From Dallia pectoralis (Eukaryota; Chordata; Actinopteri; Esociformes; Umbridae), in contig CM055748.1 in NCBI GenBank assembly GCA_029465975.1, positions 14,208,627 to 14,272,626 of the forward strand: a DNA stretch of 64,000 nucleotides, read 5' to 3'. The notes below the pieces were generated by a model that did not search any database, was not told the DNA's origin, and saw only the letters and a list, made by a program, of their open reading frames with translations. The position numbers were made by a program, and so were the translations under genes. Positions 11,901 through 25,161 of this stretch are shown here, one piece after another. Numbering within the stretch: the first letter of the stretch is position 1; each line of letters starts with the position of its first letter.

Positions 11901-14900
11901 GTGGGAATGAGAAAAATAGTTGGGTATCATCAGCATAGCAGTGATAGGAGAGGCCATGTGAGGATATGACAGAGCCAAGAGACCGGGTGTATAAGGAGAA
12001 AAGGAGAGGGCCTAGGACCGATCCTTGGGGGACCCCAGTGACCAGGGGCTGCATGTTCGACGGCGAGCCTCGCCACACCACCTGGTAAAAACGGTCCGAC
12101 AAGTACGAGGAAAACCAGGAATGCACCGCTCCTGAGAGCCCCAGGTCAGAGAGGGTGGAGAGCAGGATCTGATGGTTTACTGTGTCGAAGGCAGCAGATA
12201 GGTCTAGTAGAATGAGAACAGAGGAGAGAGTTGGCTTGGGCCTTGCGTAGGGCTTCAGTTACGCAGAGCAGCGCTGTTTCAGTTGAGTGGCCCGTCTTGA
12301 ATCCTGAATGGTTAGGGTCCAGGAGATCGTTCTGCGAGAGGTAGGAGGACAGTTGGTCAGCTACGACGCGTTCAAGCGTTTTGGAAAGGAAGGACAAGAG
12401 GGACACAGGTCTGTAGGTGTTGACATCCGACGGGTCGAGAGACGGTTTCTTGAGGAGCGGAGTCACTCTGGCCATCTTGAAGTCAGAAGGGACACATCCT
12501 GAGTTTAGAGAAGTGTTTATTAGAGATGTGAGATATGGAAGAAGGTCCGTGGAGATGGACTGGAGGAGTGGGGAAGGGATAGGGTCAAGCGGGCATGTTG
12601 TCGGACGGCTGGATTGGACCAGTTGCAGCGTGTCTTCCGGACTGAGCGTGGAAAAGGAACTCAGACCAGGGACAGAGTCAGTGTGAGGGGAAATAGCGAT
12701 TTCTGGCGGATGGGTGAATGATGCTCGAATGTTGTCCACTTTCTGTAGAAAGTGGGTAAGAAAGTTGTCAGCTGAAAGGGACGATGACGGAGGAGGTGGA
12801 GGAGGGGTGAGGAGTGTGGAGAAGGTGGAGAAGAGCTTTTTAGGGATGGAAGCGGAGTCCTGGAATTTCCGGTGATAGAAAGCAGCTTTAGCGGTGGTCA
12901 GATTAGAGTTGAAGGCAGTGAGGAGGGACTGGAGGGAAGCCAAGTCGCTTTGAATTTTGGTGGATCTCCATTTGCGCTCGGCTGCACGAAGTTCTCTCCT
13001 GTGGCTACGTAGGGTTTCATTTAGCCACGGCACAGGAGGTGCGGCTCGGGCTGGCCGGGAGGAAAGAGGGCAGAGCGAGTCATAGGATGTAGATAGCGAT
13101 GCTAGAAGGGTGGAAGAGGCAGATTCCGTAGACAGGAGGGAGAAGGATTCGGGAGACGGGAGGGATGAAAGAACAGAAGCAGCAAGATCAGATGGGGAGA
13201 GGGATCGTGTGTTCATGCGACCCACCACCAGGCTGGGAGTTGATGATGCACGAGAAGAGAGGGAGAGGGAAAATGAGACTAGGAAGTGGTCCGATAGCGG
13301 TAGGGGTGTGGTCTTAAAGTTGGTCAGCATCTGGTGAAGACAAGGTCCAACACATTGCCCGCGATGTGAGTCGCCGTTGACTGGGTGAGGCTGAGGCCGA
13401 ACGATGAGAGGAGGGGTAGGACGGATGAGCCTAAGAAGGTGTTGAATGTGGTCGTTTGAAGTCACCTAGCAGGACAAGCGGTGTGTCGTCATCGGGAAAT
13501 TCGCTAATCAGGGTGTCGAGCTCTTCGAGAAAGACCCCGGGGGCTCCCGGTGGACGGTAGAGGACAATTATATTAATATTGAATGGAAACGTTACATGGA
13601 CAGCATGGAATTCAAACGAGGAAGGGGAAAGGTGAGGGAGGGGGAAGGGAGAGAATCTCCATTTAGCAGAAATGAGAAGACCTGTTCCGCTTCCGCGACG
13701 ACCGGAAGTTCTAGGACAGTGGGAAAACACATGGCTGGATGACGAAAGGGCAGCCAAGGAAGCAGTTCAAATCAAGCGTTTAAATCAAGTGTACATTTGT
13801 GAAATTCAAGCGCTGACATCGCCTGTTATTAGACGTGCGTTCTCCTCATGCCGTCCAAAGCGAGTGTCAAAAGTGCATTTCACGCGATCACAACGCCTGT
13901 TCTACAACGCACGTTGTCTAATAAGACGTTCAAAACAAGTGTAATGATGTATTTTCGCTTGATCTGTTCAAGTGTATCTACATGTTTTTTGCACTCGCTT
14001 ACTTCTAGTGTAATGTCATTTTTATACTAGTCGTTTACGTAGGGGTGGGCGATATGGGAAAAATATCATATCACGATTTTTTCAGGAAAAATCACGATTC
14101 ACGATTTTATCACGATTCTTTTTCATGTTGCTTTTTAAGACTATTTTGCAAATTACTGAGCCGCAATACAAGCAAATTATATCTCCATTTAAAAAATATA
14201 GCCATACAAGGTAACAAAACATAAAAGGGAAAAAAATGTTAAAGTAGCATATTTTAATCACGTGTATATTTAATGGAAGTGCAATTGTGCAAAGAAGCAC
14301 CCATTCTCATCCGCAGCTTCACCATCCATTCACTGTGTAACCTGCCATCCATCTACAGCATCAGATGATCTACTGTGTTATCATCCTGAATTAAATGAAT
14401 TATGAATAATGCAGTAAAACATTTTACTAAAATAGTATGTAGCCTATTTATTGTCTTATGTAACCATACAATACAAAATTAAAACCATGATTTTAAAATG
14501 CACAGGCTATGATATTTAAATTTCTAAAGATCGAATAAATGAAATTCCATCAAACTGTATGTCCTATTTTGATGTAATAAATGCTAAAACATTTTAGATC
14601 ACAAGCGACGCGCAATCAAATGATTTGCACACGATTGGCCGTATATATTGCAACACAGACTCTTGAAGTACAAACATTAGGCTACAGTGTATAATTCGAT
14701 CATTTACATTTGTAAAATGTATTAGCCTATAGTAATTACTGTCCAGTAACTAAGGCACTGTAGACAATGAAATGTATTTTACAGTTTTTATATTGGTCAC
14801 GGTCGGGTATATTCTGCTGTTACCCGGTAGATACATTAATCAATTTCGTTTTATATTTTCGTTCTGTTTATTTAGTAAAACATATATTTCTTTATAAACG

Positions 14901-16971
14901 TAGGCCTACCTCTTTTTTTTAGTTCATTCAAATTCAACCAAGCCAATCAATCTATTATCTATGTATATCTCGCAGCTTTTTTCTGCCTGAGCAGGACACG
15001 CATACTAACCGGTTGCACTGCGCTCAGTGTTCATTTGTGTTCTTATGAGTGGCAAACTAATCTGTTACATATATCCAGTTTCATATAGATCGGACCAAAA
15101 CGCGTCCAGTTTCATGTAGACCAGACCAAAACGGATCCAGTTTCATATAAACCAGACCAAAACGAGTCCAATATAGATCAGACCAAAACGAGATCAGACC
15201 AAAACGCGTCCAGTTTCTGAAAACGGGACAAGGTAAAATGCACGTATTTAGGAAAAGTCATGGAAGGACGAGGCTGTAGCTTTTCAACATTATATATTTA
15301 TTTTAATTACTAACTGCAACGCCCGCGGGCATGGGCTGTTGGCGCTTCTAGTGTTAACACGCTGACATCTAGCGCACCGCGCATTGCATGTTGTTACGTA
15401 GCTGAAAAAACGCCATAGATCTGCATCTAATAGAATGTGCACTGGAGCGCGATTCTACGATATTTCCGAAAAAGTGAATCGTGGTTTCACGATTAAATAT
15501 CGTCATATCGCACACCCCTACGTTTACGTCTTTAATTTTGGACGCTCGTAATTGGTCGGTCTTTCTCAGACGCTCGTAATTGTCATGTCTTTCTCAGACA
15601 CTCGTCGGATGTTGGCACCATTCATTTTTAAGGCTACAGCGCATGCGTATTTTGAGAAGCTGATAGAATCTTTTTCATGACATTTCAAAACATTTGTTTC
15701 TGTTTGCACTTGTAGTTTTGAGAGAGCAATACTTTGGTTATGGATACACTTACTGTTTGCATTTAATGTGTTATTTCTGTTATTTATATATTTGTTTTAT
15801 TTATACAGTTTTATATTTTTTATGTTCGATTTGTGGAAAGGAATTAGATTTCTCATGTGAAATAAAAGGGAGAAGCCAGTCGGTAGTTTATAGCAAAATA
15901 TTTTGCAGTGTTTGCATGTCCTTTACTGCATAGAATTCATTAAAATAATATTCATTACAAGTTGATTTCAAAATGCACCTAAATTGTTATGCATTTTGTG
16001 ATTTTCAGTTGAATAAAAGAGTATTTTCCATTCATATATCATTGAGGATTTCTTAAAAAATTTGTAAAAATCTCGTCTTGTCTCGTTCTCGTGAACCCAA
16101 TCTCGTGTCTCGTGGAGTAAGGGTCTCGTCACACCCTTAGTACTCACACGCATCCGCTCGCCTTGAGTACTCACAGGCATACGGCCACTGAGTACTCACA
16201 GGCATACGCTCGCTTTGAGTACTCACAGGCATACGGCCGCTTTGAGTACTCACAGGCATACGGTCGCGTTGAGTACTCACAGGCATACGCTCGCGTTGAG
16301 CACTCACAGGCATACGGTCAAGTTGAGCACTGACAGGCATACGGTCGCGTTGAACACTCACAGGCATACGGTCACGTTGAGCACTCACAGGCATACGGTC
16401 ACGTAGAGTACTCACAGGCATACGGTCACGTTGAGTACTCACAGGCATACGGTCACGTAGAGTACTCACAGGCATACGGTCACGTAGAGTACTCACAGGC
16501 ATACAGTCACGTAGAGTACTCACAGGCATACGCTCACGTTGAGTACTCACAGGCATACGCTCACGTAAAGTACTCACAGGCATAATCATTGAGTACTCAC
16601 AGGCATAATCATTGAGTACTCACAAGCATCTGCTCACGTTGAGTACTCACAGACATAGGGTCACATTGAGTACTTACAGAACAACAGAAACCTACTAGTT
16701 CCATGTGATGTATGAATCCATTGATATACAGTACGTGTTGTGCATCATATCAACACACTGATAGGGTAGCAGACACAGCAATAGGGCGTCGTACTGCAGA
16801 GCCTGTTCCCCCACTCACACAGCGGCATTATAGTTCAGTATGCCTGACAAGCCTTGGCAGCCTGTTTAATAACTCCAATAAGGCTTTTAAAAGGGCATTG
16901 GTGTATCTCAGCCATCACTTGGTGGCAGAGACATTTAGAGTTGCAGTGTGGCGCTAGTGTTCTGGACAGTG

Positions 16972-17006
<35 letters not shown>

Positions 17007-20000
17007 CTGCTGCTGTACATTGGTATTCTGCCACCTGCTGGTTGACAAGAGAATTTACCCAGTGAACATGCTGCATTTCTTGTTCTGCATGTACACACAC
17101 TAGCATTATACTGTACGTCTATTGGCTTGTTTGTCAATGTGTCATCACGCCACACACACACACACACACACAATAACAGTAGAAGACAGCAGAGATGCTC
17201 GGTGAACCATAAACAGTCACACAGCTAAAAAATCTTCCCCATTGATCTTGTTTACGGAGAACACATGTTTCTTACCTAGACTCAACAAAACCATGAATAA
17301 CTGCATTAAGGGATTCAAGTTAAAAAGTAGGATAAAATTGAAGGCCATACGCCTAAACTGCAGTGAACATTTTATTTCACTAAGGCACAATGAGTTAGAT
17401 GTTTATCATATTATTATAATATTATCATTATGTCCAAAACGTCTCCGGTTACGTATGTAACCTTAGTTCCCTGAGGGGAACGAGACGCTGCGTGAAAACG
17501 CTATGGGAATACTCTGCGTGAGTGCGTCATGAAGCACATGTGTAATCAGTCCAATGGCGTGACGGAACGTCACAGACGGGTGACGTCGCGACCAGGAAAT
17601 CATAACAGCACCCCTAATTACCGGCACCTTCAGTTTCTGATGGGCTGAAGCAAGTGCCAAAGGCATGCTGGGAGTATGGCACAGACACGCAGCGTCTCGT
17701 TCCCCTCAGGGAACTAAGGTTACATACGTAACCGGAGACGTTTCCTATCAGGGAACTTCGAGCTGCGTGAAAACACTATGGGAACGCCACTACCCGCTTC
17801 GCCATACGAGCAAGTGTCCGCCATGTGAAGTCAGAGCACACATTTGGACGAAAGCACCTGCGCTCCTGGCGTGGAGCGAAAGTCAAGCTGGTAAAATCTC
17901 ACAAACGTGTGCGGTGAGGACCAGCCTGCCGCAACACAGATGTCATGTAGAGAAACCATGCCTGACAAAAGGGCTTTTGAAGCCGCCATACTCCTGGTCG
18001 AGTGGGCTCGAACAGCCAAAGGTGAAGGCTGACCAGCCGACTCGTAAGCAAGTGAGATGGCCTCAACCACCCACTTGCTCATCCTCTGCTTAGACACAGG
18101 ACCCCCTCTCTTGGGTGGTCCAAAGCACATGAACAATTGTTCGGACAGCCTCCACAGGGCAGTTCTGTGGACGTGGGCGTCTAAGGCCCTCACCGGGCAG
18201 AGGAGGTTATGCTTCTTCTGGTCCGACGTCAGAAAAGGAGGACAAAAGGCTTGCAGCACAATAGGCCCAACGATATTAGTTGGGACCTTGGGGACATAAC
18301 CGGTTGTAGGTAGTAGAAACGCCTTGACCATCCCGGGTGAGAATTCCAAGCATGAGGGCGCCACCGACAGAGCTTGCATATCACCAATCCTCTTCAGGGA
18401 AGAGATGGCAAGTAAGAAGATCAACTTGAGAGTCACAAACTTATCAGGGACCTCCTCAATGGGCTCGAACGGAGCACGGGAGAGGCCTTCTAGCACAATG
18501 GCCAGGTCCCAGGATGGCACCCTCATGCCGGCTGCTGGCCTCAGCCTCCGGGTGCCACGAAGGAAGCGTGATACCAGTGGGTGTCTCCCCAGAGAAACTC
18601 CATTTAAAGGGACACGGCATGCGGACAAAGCCGCCACGTACACCTTCAGTGTGGACGGGGATAGACCTGTAGAGAAGTGTTCTTGCAGGAACTCCAGCAC
18701 TGCAAACACTGGGCAGTTAACTGGGTCTACCTGCCGCTCTCTGCACCAAGAGGCGAACAGTTTCCACCTGGCGGCATACGCCTTCCTTGTGGCTGGAGCT
18801 CTGGAGTGAAGGATGGTCTCAACGACCTCAGTCGAGAGACCTGAATCTAAGAGGCGGGCCCCCTCAGAGGCCAGCCCCATAGTTTCCACAGCTCTGGGCG
18901 GGGGTGAAGGATGACCCCATGCGCCTGGGAAAGCAGGTCCGTCCTGATTCAAATCTCCAGAGGAGAACTGACGAGGAAAGATATTAGGTCCGCAAACCAC
19001 ACTCGGGCCGGCCAGTACGGTGCAACGAGCAGTAGACTGACCCGCTCCTGACGGACCCTCGGCAGAACTCCTGAGAGCAGAGCAACCGGGGAAAAGCGTA
19101 CAGGCGTGACTTCGGCCATGCCTGCACCATGGCATCCACCCCTAGCGGGGCTGGATGAGTCAGTGAGAACCACTGAGGACAGTGTGATGTCTCTTTGGAT
19201 GCAAACAGGTCCACTCCGAAATGCGACCAAAGGAGCTCCACCACATGGAGTCTCCATTCCCCGGGCCTCGGCCCCTACCTCGACAGGGTGTCTGCCCCCT
19301 GATTTAGGTACCCCGGGATATAAATGGCCCTTAAAGAAAGGAGCTTCCCGTGGGACCATAGAAGGACCTGGCGGGCCAGATTGTAAAGTGGGCGTGAGCG
19401 AAGACCCCCCTGGTGGTCGATGTAAAATACCACCGATGTGTTGTCCGACCGGACAAGAACATGATGACCCCTTAGGTCTGGGAGGAAGTGCTTCAGAGCC
19501 TGGTAAACTGCCAGGACCTGATCTGAGATAAGATCTGTTTGAGAGTGAGCATTTTGAAGCTGAGTCTCCCCACCGTCTGATTCAACAGACGTAGGTCTAG
19601 AATAGGACGCAACCCCCCATCCTTCTTGGGAACAACAAAGTACCGGCTGTACCAGCCGGACTGCCTGCTGAGAGGAAGAACTCGTTCTATAGCCCCTTTT
19701 AGCAGGAGAGTCTGTACCTCCTGCTCCAATACCAGAGCCTGCTCTGGGCCTACCACTGTGGGCAGGACCCCATTGAAACGAGGCGGATGCGTCCTGAATT
19801 GGATGGCATACCCGCTCTCGATTATCCGCAGGACCCACTGAGATATATTCGGCAGGGTCTTCCACTGTAAAAAATCTACTAGGGGCACCAGCCTCTCTAG
19901 AGGCTTAACCAGAGATGCCTCTCCATAGCCACCAAGGCTGCCAGAGACCGGCCCACTGATTTGGCCGTCTCCTTACTGGCACGAAGAGACAAATCTGCCG

Positions 20001-23000
20001 CCTGAAGTTCTCGAACAATGTCAGGACTTAAACTCTCCCCCTGAGCCCCGTCGCTAAGCAGCTCTGCCTGATATGCCTGTAGAATAGACATAGTATGCAG
20101 GCAGGAAGCTGCCTGACCCGCCGCCGAATAAGCTTTGCCCACCAGCAATGCCGGTGTCCTAAGAGACGATGCCGCAGGAGATAAATGGCTAGCCAGTATC
20201 TCCTCCGCAACCGGCATCGCTCTGTACCCGTGAACATTAGCCTCGGCAACATTCGAATACATGTTAGTCCGCGGATTAAATATCCGGGACGACACCGGCC
20301 TTTTCCAGGACCTCGACACCTCAGCGTGGAGGTCCGGGAAGAAAGGCAAACACCGGTGAGGAGGTAAAGCACGGGAAGGCAAGAATCGTTCATTCAACTT
20401 ACTGGATGAAGCAGACTCCTGCCTGTCAGCCGGCCACTCGATGTTGAGCTTTCCCACAGCTCGGGTGAGTACCTCCAGCTGCTCCTCGTTCGCGGGTGAC
20501 TGAATCAACAATTCAGCCTCGAGGTTCTCAACCTCCATTTCCTCAGAACTGGACGGCTGAGAAAAGGGTGCCTCATCCAGGGCGGAAGAAACCCCCGCGG
20601 GTGCTTCCGAACCCCGAGCTGAGGCACTGGCTCTAGTAGACGCAGAGCGGGAAAATGCAGAAGCTGTCTCGGACCCGCCAGCTAGATCCGCTTGCAAACC
20701 CCACGACGCCAGTCGGCGCCGTGCCTCGGCAGCGGCGGGACCTGAGCCGCGGGGAACGCGAACCTTGCCGCTTTCCTGAAAAAGCGCCAGGCGAGAGCGC
20801 ATTGAACGCATGGCGAGACGGTCATCAAAGGCTAACTGAGCATGCTCCGCTCCCAAACAAACTACGCTTAGACTATGTGTATCCCGGCCCGTGAGAAAGC
20901 GGTTGTAGGGAGGAGCACACTGTCTGAAACGCCGCTCGGTTGCCATAATTGCGGTGAACTCTTATACATAAATGCAAAGACACTTTCTGATTAACAAAGT
21001 AATAGCAGAAAACCGCGAGGACTGTCACAACATGCACTTGCTGAAGCAACAAAAAAACTGAAGGTGCCGGTAATTAGGGGTGCTTTTATGATTTCCTGGT
21101 CGTGACGTCACCCGTCTGTGACGTTCCGTCACGCCATTGGACTGATTACACATGTGCTTCATGACGCACTCACGCAGAGCGTTCCCATAGCGTTTTCACG
21201 CAGCTCGAAGTTCCCTGACAGGGAACAGGCACAGTAGTCAGGGATTGGATTCCATCTGACAATCTCCCAGTCCGTTTACACACAAGACTCATTGTCTTGT
21301 GTGTAAACAATCTCCCAGTGTCCAGTGAGCCAGTCTGCAGCGCGTATAAACAATCTCCCAGTGTCCAAGTCTTTAACTACATAAGCCCATGTCCCCTGGT
21401 TACCCAGGAAACCTTAACAATGGACACCCTTTTCCCAATTTGCTACAATAAATAGTTTGCCATTAGAAATGTCACAGTTAAAAATAAATGATAACATTTT
21501 TTATCAGCTAATCAGCATTACGGTATTATTCAACCAGGTTTATATTTTATCACCAGGGCTTGTGTGGGCCTGGTATGAGAAATGATCTTATTCATGATGC
21601 ATTGCCAAATTCCTTAAAACAACGTTGTTTATTGGCAATTTACCACAATCCACCAAATGCCTTAATGCTATTAAAACAGTTCCCTACACAGTTAAAACGT
21701 TGTGTGATCTGACATTTAGTCTCATATTCCACTACTTTAAGCAAATAAGCATAAAGAATTCAAAGTGCCTTTTATATGGTTATAAAACGGAAGAGAGACC
21801 GGTGCTTATGTCTTCTCTATTGTATTACTTCGCCAGTTCGACAAGCCTTAAACCAGTAAATTACAATATGGCCCTAATGATACCCCATTTGTCTGGTTAA
21901 ACCATTTCTGTTAACTATATCAGTGGATAGCAAGAAAGTGAGAGAAACAAATGAATCCTATAATGTTCATGTGTTATCCAGAAGTCGTTAAAAAAGTGTC
22001 CTCATTTCAATCTCCACCTCACTCTCAAACTTCTCAGTAGAGCACTTACTTTGTAATGACATATAAGATGATGTCACAGAAACATGAATGTGGACATTAT
22101 ACAGGTGTGTCATGATCATTAGACCAATAAAAAAGGTTTCACATTTGTTTTGCCCTTTCCTTGTGTTGCACATTATCAGTGAAACATCAATGCTGTACAT
22201 TTGAACAGCTTTGCAGAAGTGGAATTGAATAGTAATTTCCTTGCTCCTTAAAGAGAATAAGATCTGCATAAATGGCACAGAAACATAGAGGGATATCATG
22301 TTCAACAATAAACCGTTTCATTTGAAATAGTTGGAAAAGCCACAACGCTACTGTATGCAACAGATAATGTGTTTTGCTTTCCAGTAAGTTGGTTAAACAT
22401 ACAAATCTCATGTGGATGTCAACAGATAGAAACACAGATATTCAGCAAAACAAGCTTAGCTAACAGGACTCTTTTGCCAGACCAGCTAGTTTCACCTGAC
22501 AAGCCAGGGAAGATGCAGAGTCTTGACAGTGATATTGGATGAAAAACAATATCAAACAGAGGAGAAACGACATAAAAGCAGTGCTGGAATATAGCAAATT
22601 AAGGAGGGACCACGAGGAATATGGATACAAGCAAGAGTGGAAATTAACAGATGAACACAGCAAAATGTAACAGGAAGTCATTGTATTAGACTGTGATCTA
22701 TTTGTTTTAGTTTGAACTACTCACTCTATGTCTTTCCTGACGGACCCCAGTAAGTCTTCTCTCTCTCGAATGGCAAGGAAGTTGGTTTTGGTTTTATGGA
22801 ATTCGTGAGTGTAATCCTAGAACATAAAAACAACCAGACATAAGGGAATGCTAAAGAATTTACCGCTTACGTAAGTTAGGTGATAACCTAAATAGATAGA
22901 TCTCAGGTTATAAATCATGACACATAACCTAAATAGATAGATCTCAGGTTATAAATCATGACACATAACCTAAATAGATAGATCTCAGGTTAGTAATCAC

Positions 23001-23465
23001 GACACATAACCTAAATAGATAGATCTCAGGTTAGAAATCATGACACATAACCTAAATAGATAGATCTCAGGTTAGAAATCACGACACAACCTAAATAGAT
23101 AGATCTCAGGTTAGTAATCACGTCACATAACCTAAATAGATAGATCTCAGGTTAGAAATCACGACACAACCTAAATAGATAGATCTCAGGTTGTAAATCA
23201 CAACACATAACCTAAATAGATAGATCTCAGGTTAGAAATCACGACACAACCTAAATAGATAGATCTCAGGTTAGAAATCATGACACAGGAAGGGGCTACA
23301 GAAAAACAGACAGAAAGTAAAACAGGAGGAAAGAAAGACAGAAAATGTCAGTGAGAGATCGACAGGTAGAAAGAGAGAGTAGAGGTAGTGAGAGATACAC
23401 ACAGTGGGAGAAAGAGAGAGAGAGAGAGATACGCACAGTGGGAGAGAGAGAGAGATACACACAGT

Positions 23466-23503
<38 letters not shown>

Positions 23504-23762
23504 CACACAGTGGGAGATAGAGAGAGAGAGATACACACAGTGGGAGATAGAGAGAGATACACACAGTGGGAGAGAGAGAGATACACACAGTGGGAGAGAG
23601 AGATACACACAGTGGGAGAGAGAGATACACACAGTGGGAGAGAGAGATACACACAGTGGGAGCGAGAGAGATACACACAGTGGGAGCGAGAGAGAGATAC
23701 ACACAGTGGGAGCGAGAGAGAGATACACACAGTGGGAGCGAGAGAGAGATACACACAGTGGG

Positions 23763-23796
<34 letters not shown>

Positions 23797-25122
23797 AGTG
23801 GGAGATAGAGAGAGATACACACAGTGGGAGATAGAGAGAGATACACACAGAGGGAGAGAGAGATACACACAGTGGGAGAGAGAGAGATACACACAGTGGG
23901 AGAGAGAGATACACACAGTGGGAGAGAGAGAGATACACACAGTGGGAGAGAGAGATACACACAGTGGGAGAGAGATACACACAGTGGGAGAGAGATACAC
24001 ACAGTGGGAGAGAGAGAGAGAGAGATACACACAGTGGGAGAGAGAGATACACACAGTGGGAGAGAGAGATACACACAGTGGGAGAGAGAGATACACACAG
24101 TGGGAGAGAGAGAGATACACACAGTGGGAGAGAGAGATACACACAGTGGGAGAGAGAGAGATACACACAGTGGGAGAGAGAGAGATACACACAGTGGGAG
24201 AGAGAGAGAGATACACACAGTGGGAGAGAGAGAGATACACACAGTGGGAGAGAGAGAGAGAGAGAGATACACACAGTGGGAGAGAGAGAGATACACACAG
24301 TGGGAGAGAGAGAGAGATACACACAGTGGGAGAGAGAGAGTTTGAGTTTTAAAAACACTTTATTGAGTCCTATGGACTCACAACACCACAACTACAAGTA
24401 CAGGAAACCACACAGACAAAGAAAAAAAAGAAAAACAAACCCACAAAAAGAAAAACACAACACACTTTAAATGGACAAATTAACAACACAACACCAAATC
24501 CTCCCCAACAACAGAACATAACACTCCCTGGATGCCCCAGATAGACATGAACCGCTCAGTGTCCCCAACCAGTTTATAGTATGCATACTCCACCCTCAGT
24601 CTTGCAACTAGCAAGCCCTGAAGCATGCCCACAACATCCACAGACCCCTGGCCCCGAATTTGATTCTTCCGGGTCTTCCAAATAGCCAACTTAGCTGTCC
24701 CTGACATAAAATTTAGTAAAACAATGGTGCTTCGTCTATTAAAACAATACTTGGGGCTAAATATAAACAGTTTGGAAGAGAAAAACTCACCCAAAGCAAA
24801 GAACCACTGAGCAAGCTGGTCTAACAGCCCTACTAACCTCGGACACTGTAAAAACAGATGTGCCAGGGTTTCTGGCTCCATACAAAACGGGCAGTTTTCC
24901 TCAACATTTGGGTCAAGATGTACGACATGTCTGTTGGTGGCAATAGCCCCATGAATAGTCCTCCATTGGAGGTCAGCTGTCCTCTTATCAATAAGCATTT
25001 TATATATAGTCCGCCAACAACCTATAGGGGAAGAGCCTCGACCAAACACCTCTGCCCACTTTGTCGCCTTTACCCCCACTAGGGAGGATGCTCTGGACAC
25101 CTTCACACAGACAACATACAGT

Positions 25123-25161
<39 letters not shown>

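Larger units (their letters stand above)
10698..16139. mobile_element. Composite insertion: hAT-like element carrying a LINE and a second hAT-like element
   Basis: The ends TAGAGGTGTTACGAGAT and GTCTCGTCACACCCTTA are imperfect inverted repeats, followed inward by repeated CTCG/CGAG motifs on both sides. The flanks carry a perfect 8-bp direct repeat, GTACTCAC (10690-10697 and 16140-16147), taken from the minisatellite unit. Inside lie a minus-strand LINE (about 10850-13757) and another hAT-like element (14040-15520). The element's own sequence is limited to about 10698-10848, 13758-14039 and 15529-16139; no transposase was seen. Confidence 0.75.
17438..21226 (-). mobile_element. DIRS-type retrotransposon with inverted terminal repeats and internal complementary region
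   Basis: DIRS elements encode Gag, RT/RNase H and a tyrosine recombinase and integrate as circles without target duplication. The minus-strand order here is Gag-like, RT fragment fused to RNase H, then recombinase. The ends share about 153 bp in inverted orientation (17485-17637 and 21057-21209, only a few mismatches). An internal complementary region at 17686-17787 copies both termini: 17686-17742 is a perfect reverse complement of 17438-17494, and 17740-17787 matches the right terminus at 45 of 48 positions. This is the arrangement expected of the family. The RT core is deleted. High terminal identity suggests a fairly recent insertion. Confidence 0.92.

Noticed and set aside
16137..16589. 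150-codon frame of MPVSTQRDR-type nonapeptide repeats
   Set aside because: The 27-bp unit is a multiple of three and so stays open by chance; no promoter or homologue was seen and the same array has 23-bp units nearby.
24357..24362. AATAAA as a gosr1 polyadenylation signal
   Set aside because: It belongs to the 3' tail of the inserted LINE and lies inside a gosr1 intron.
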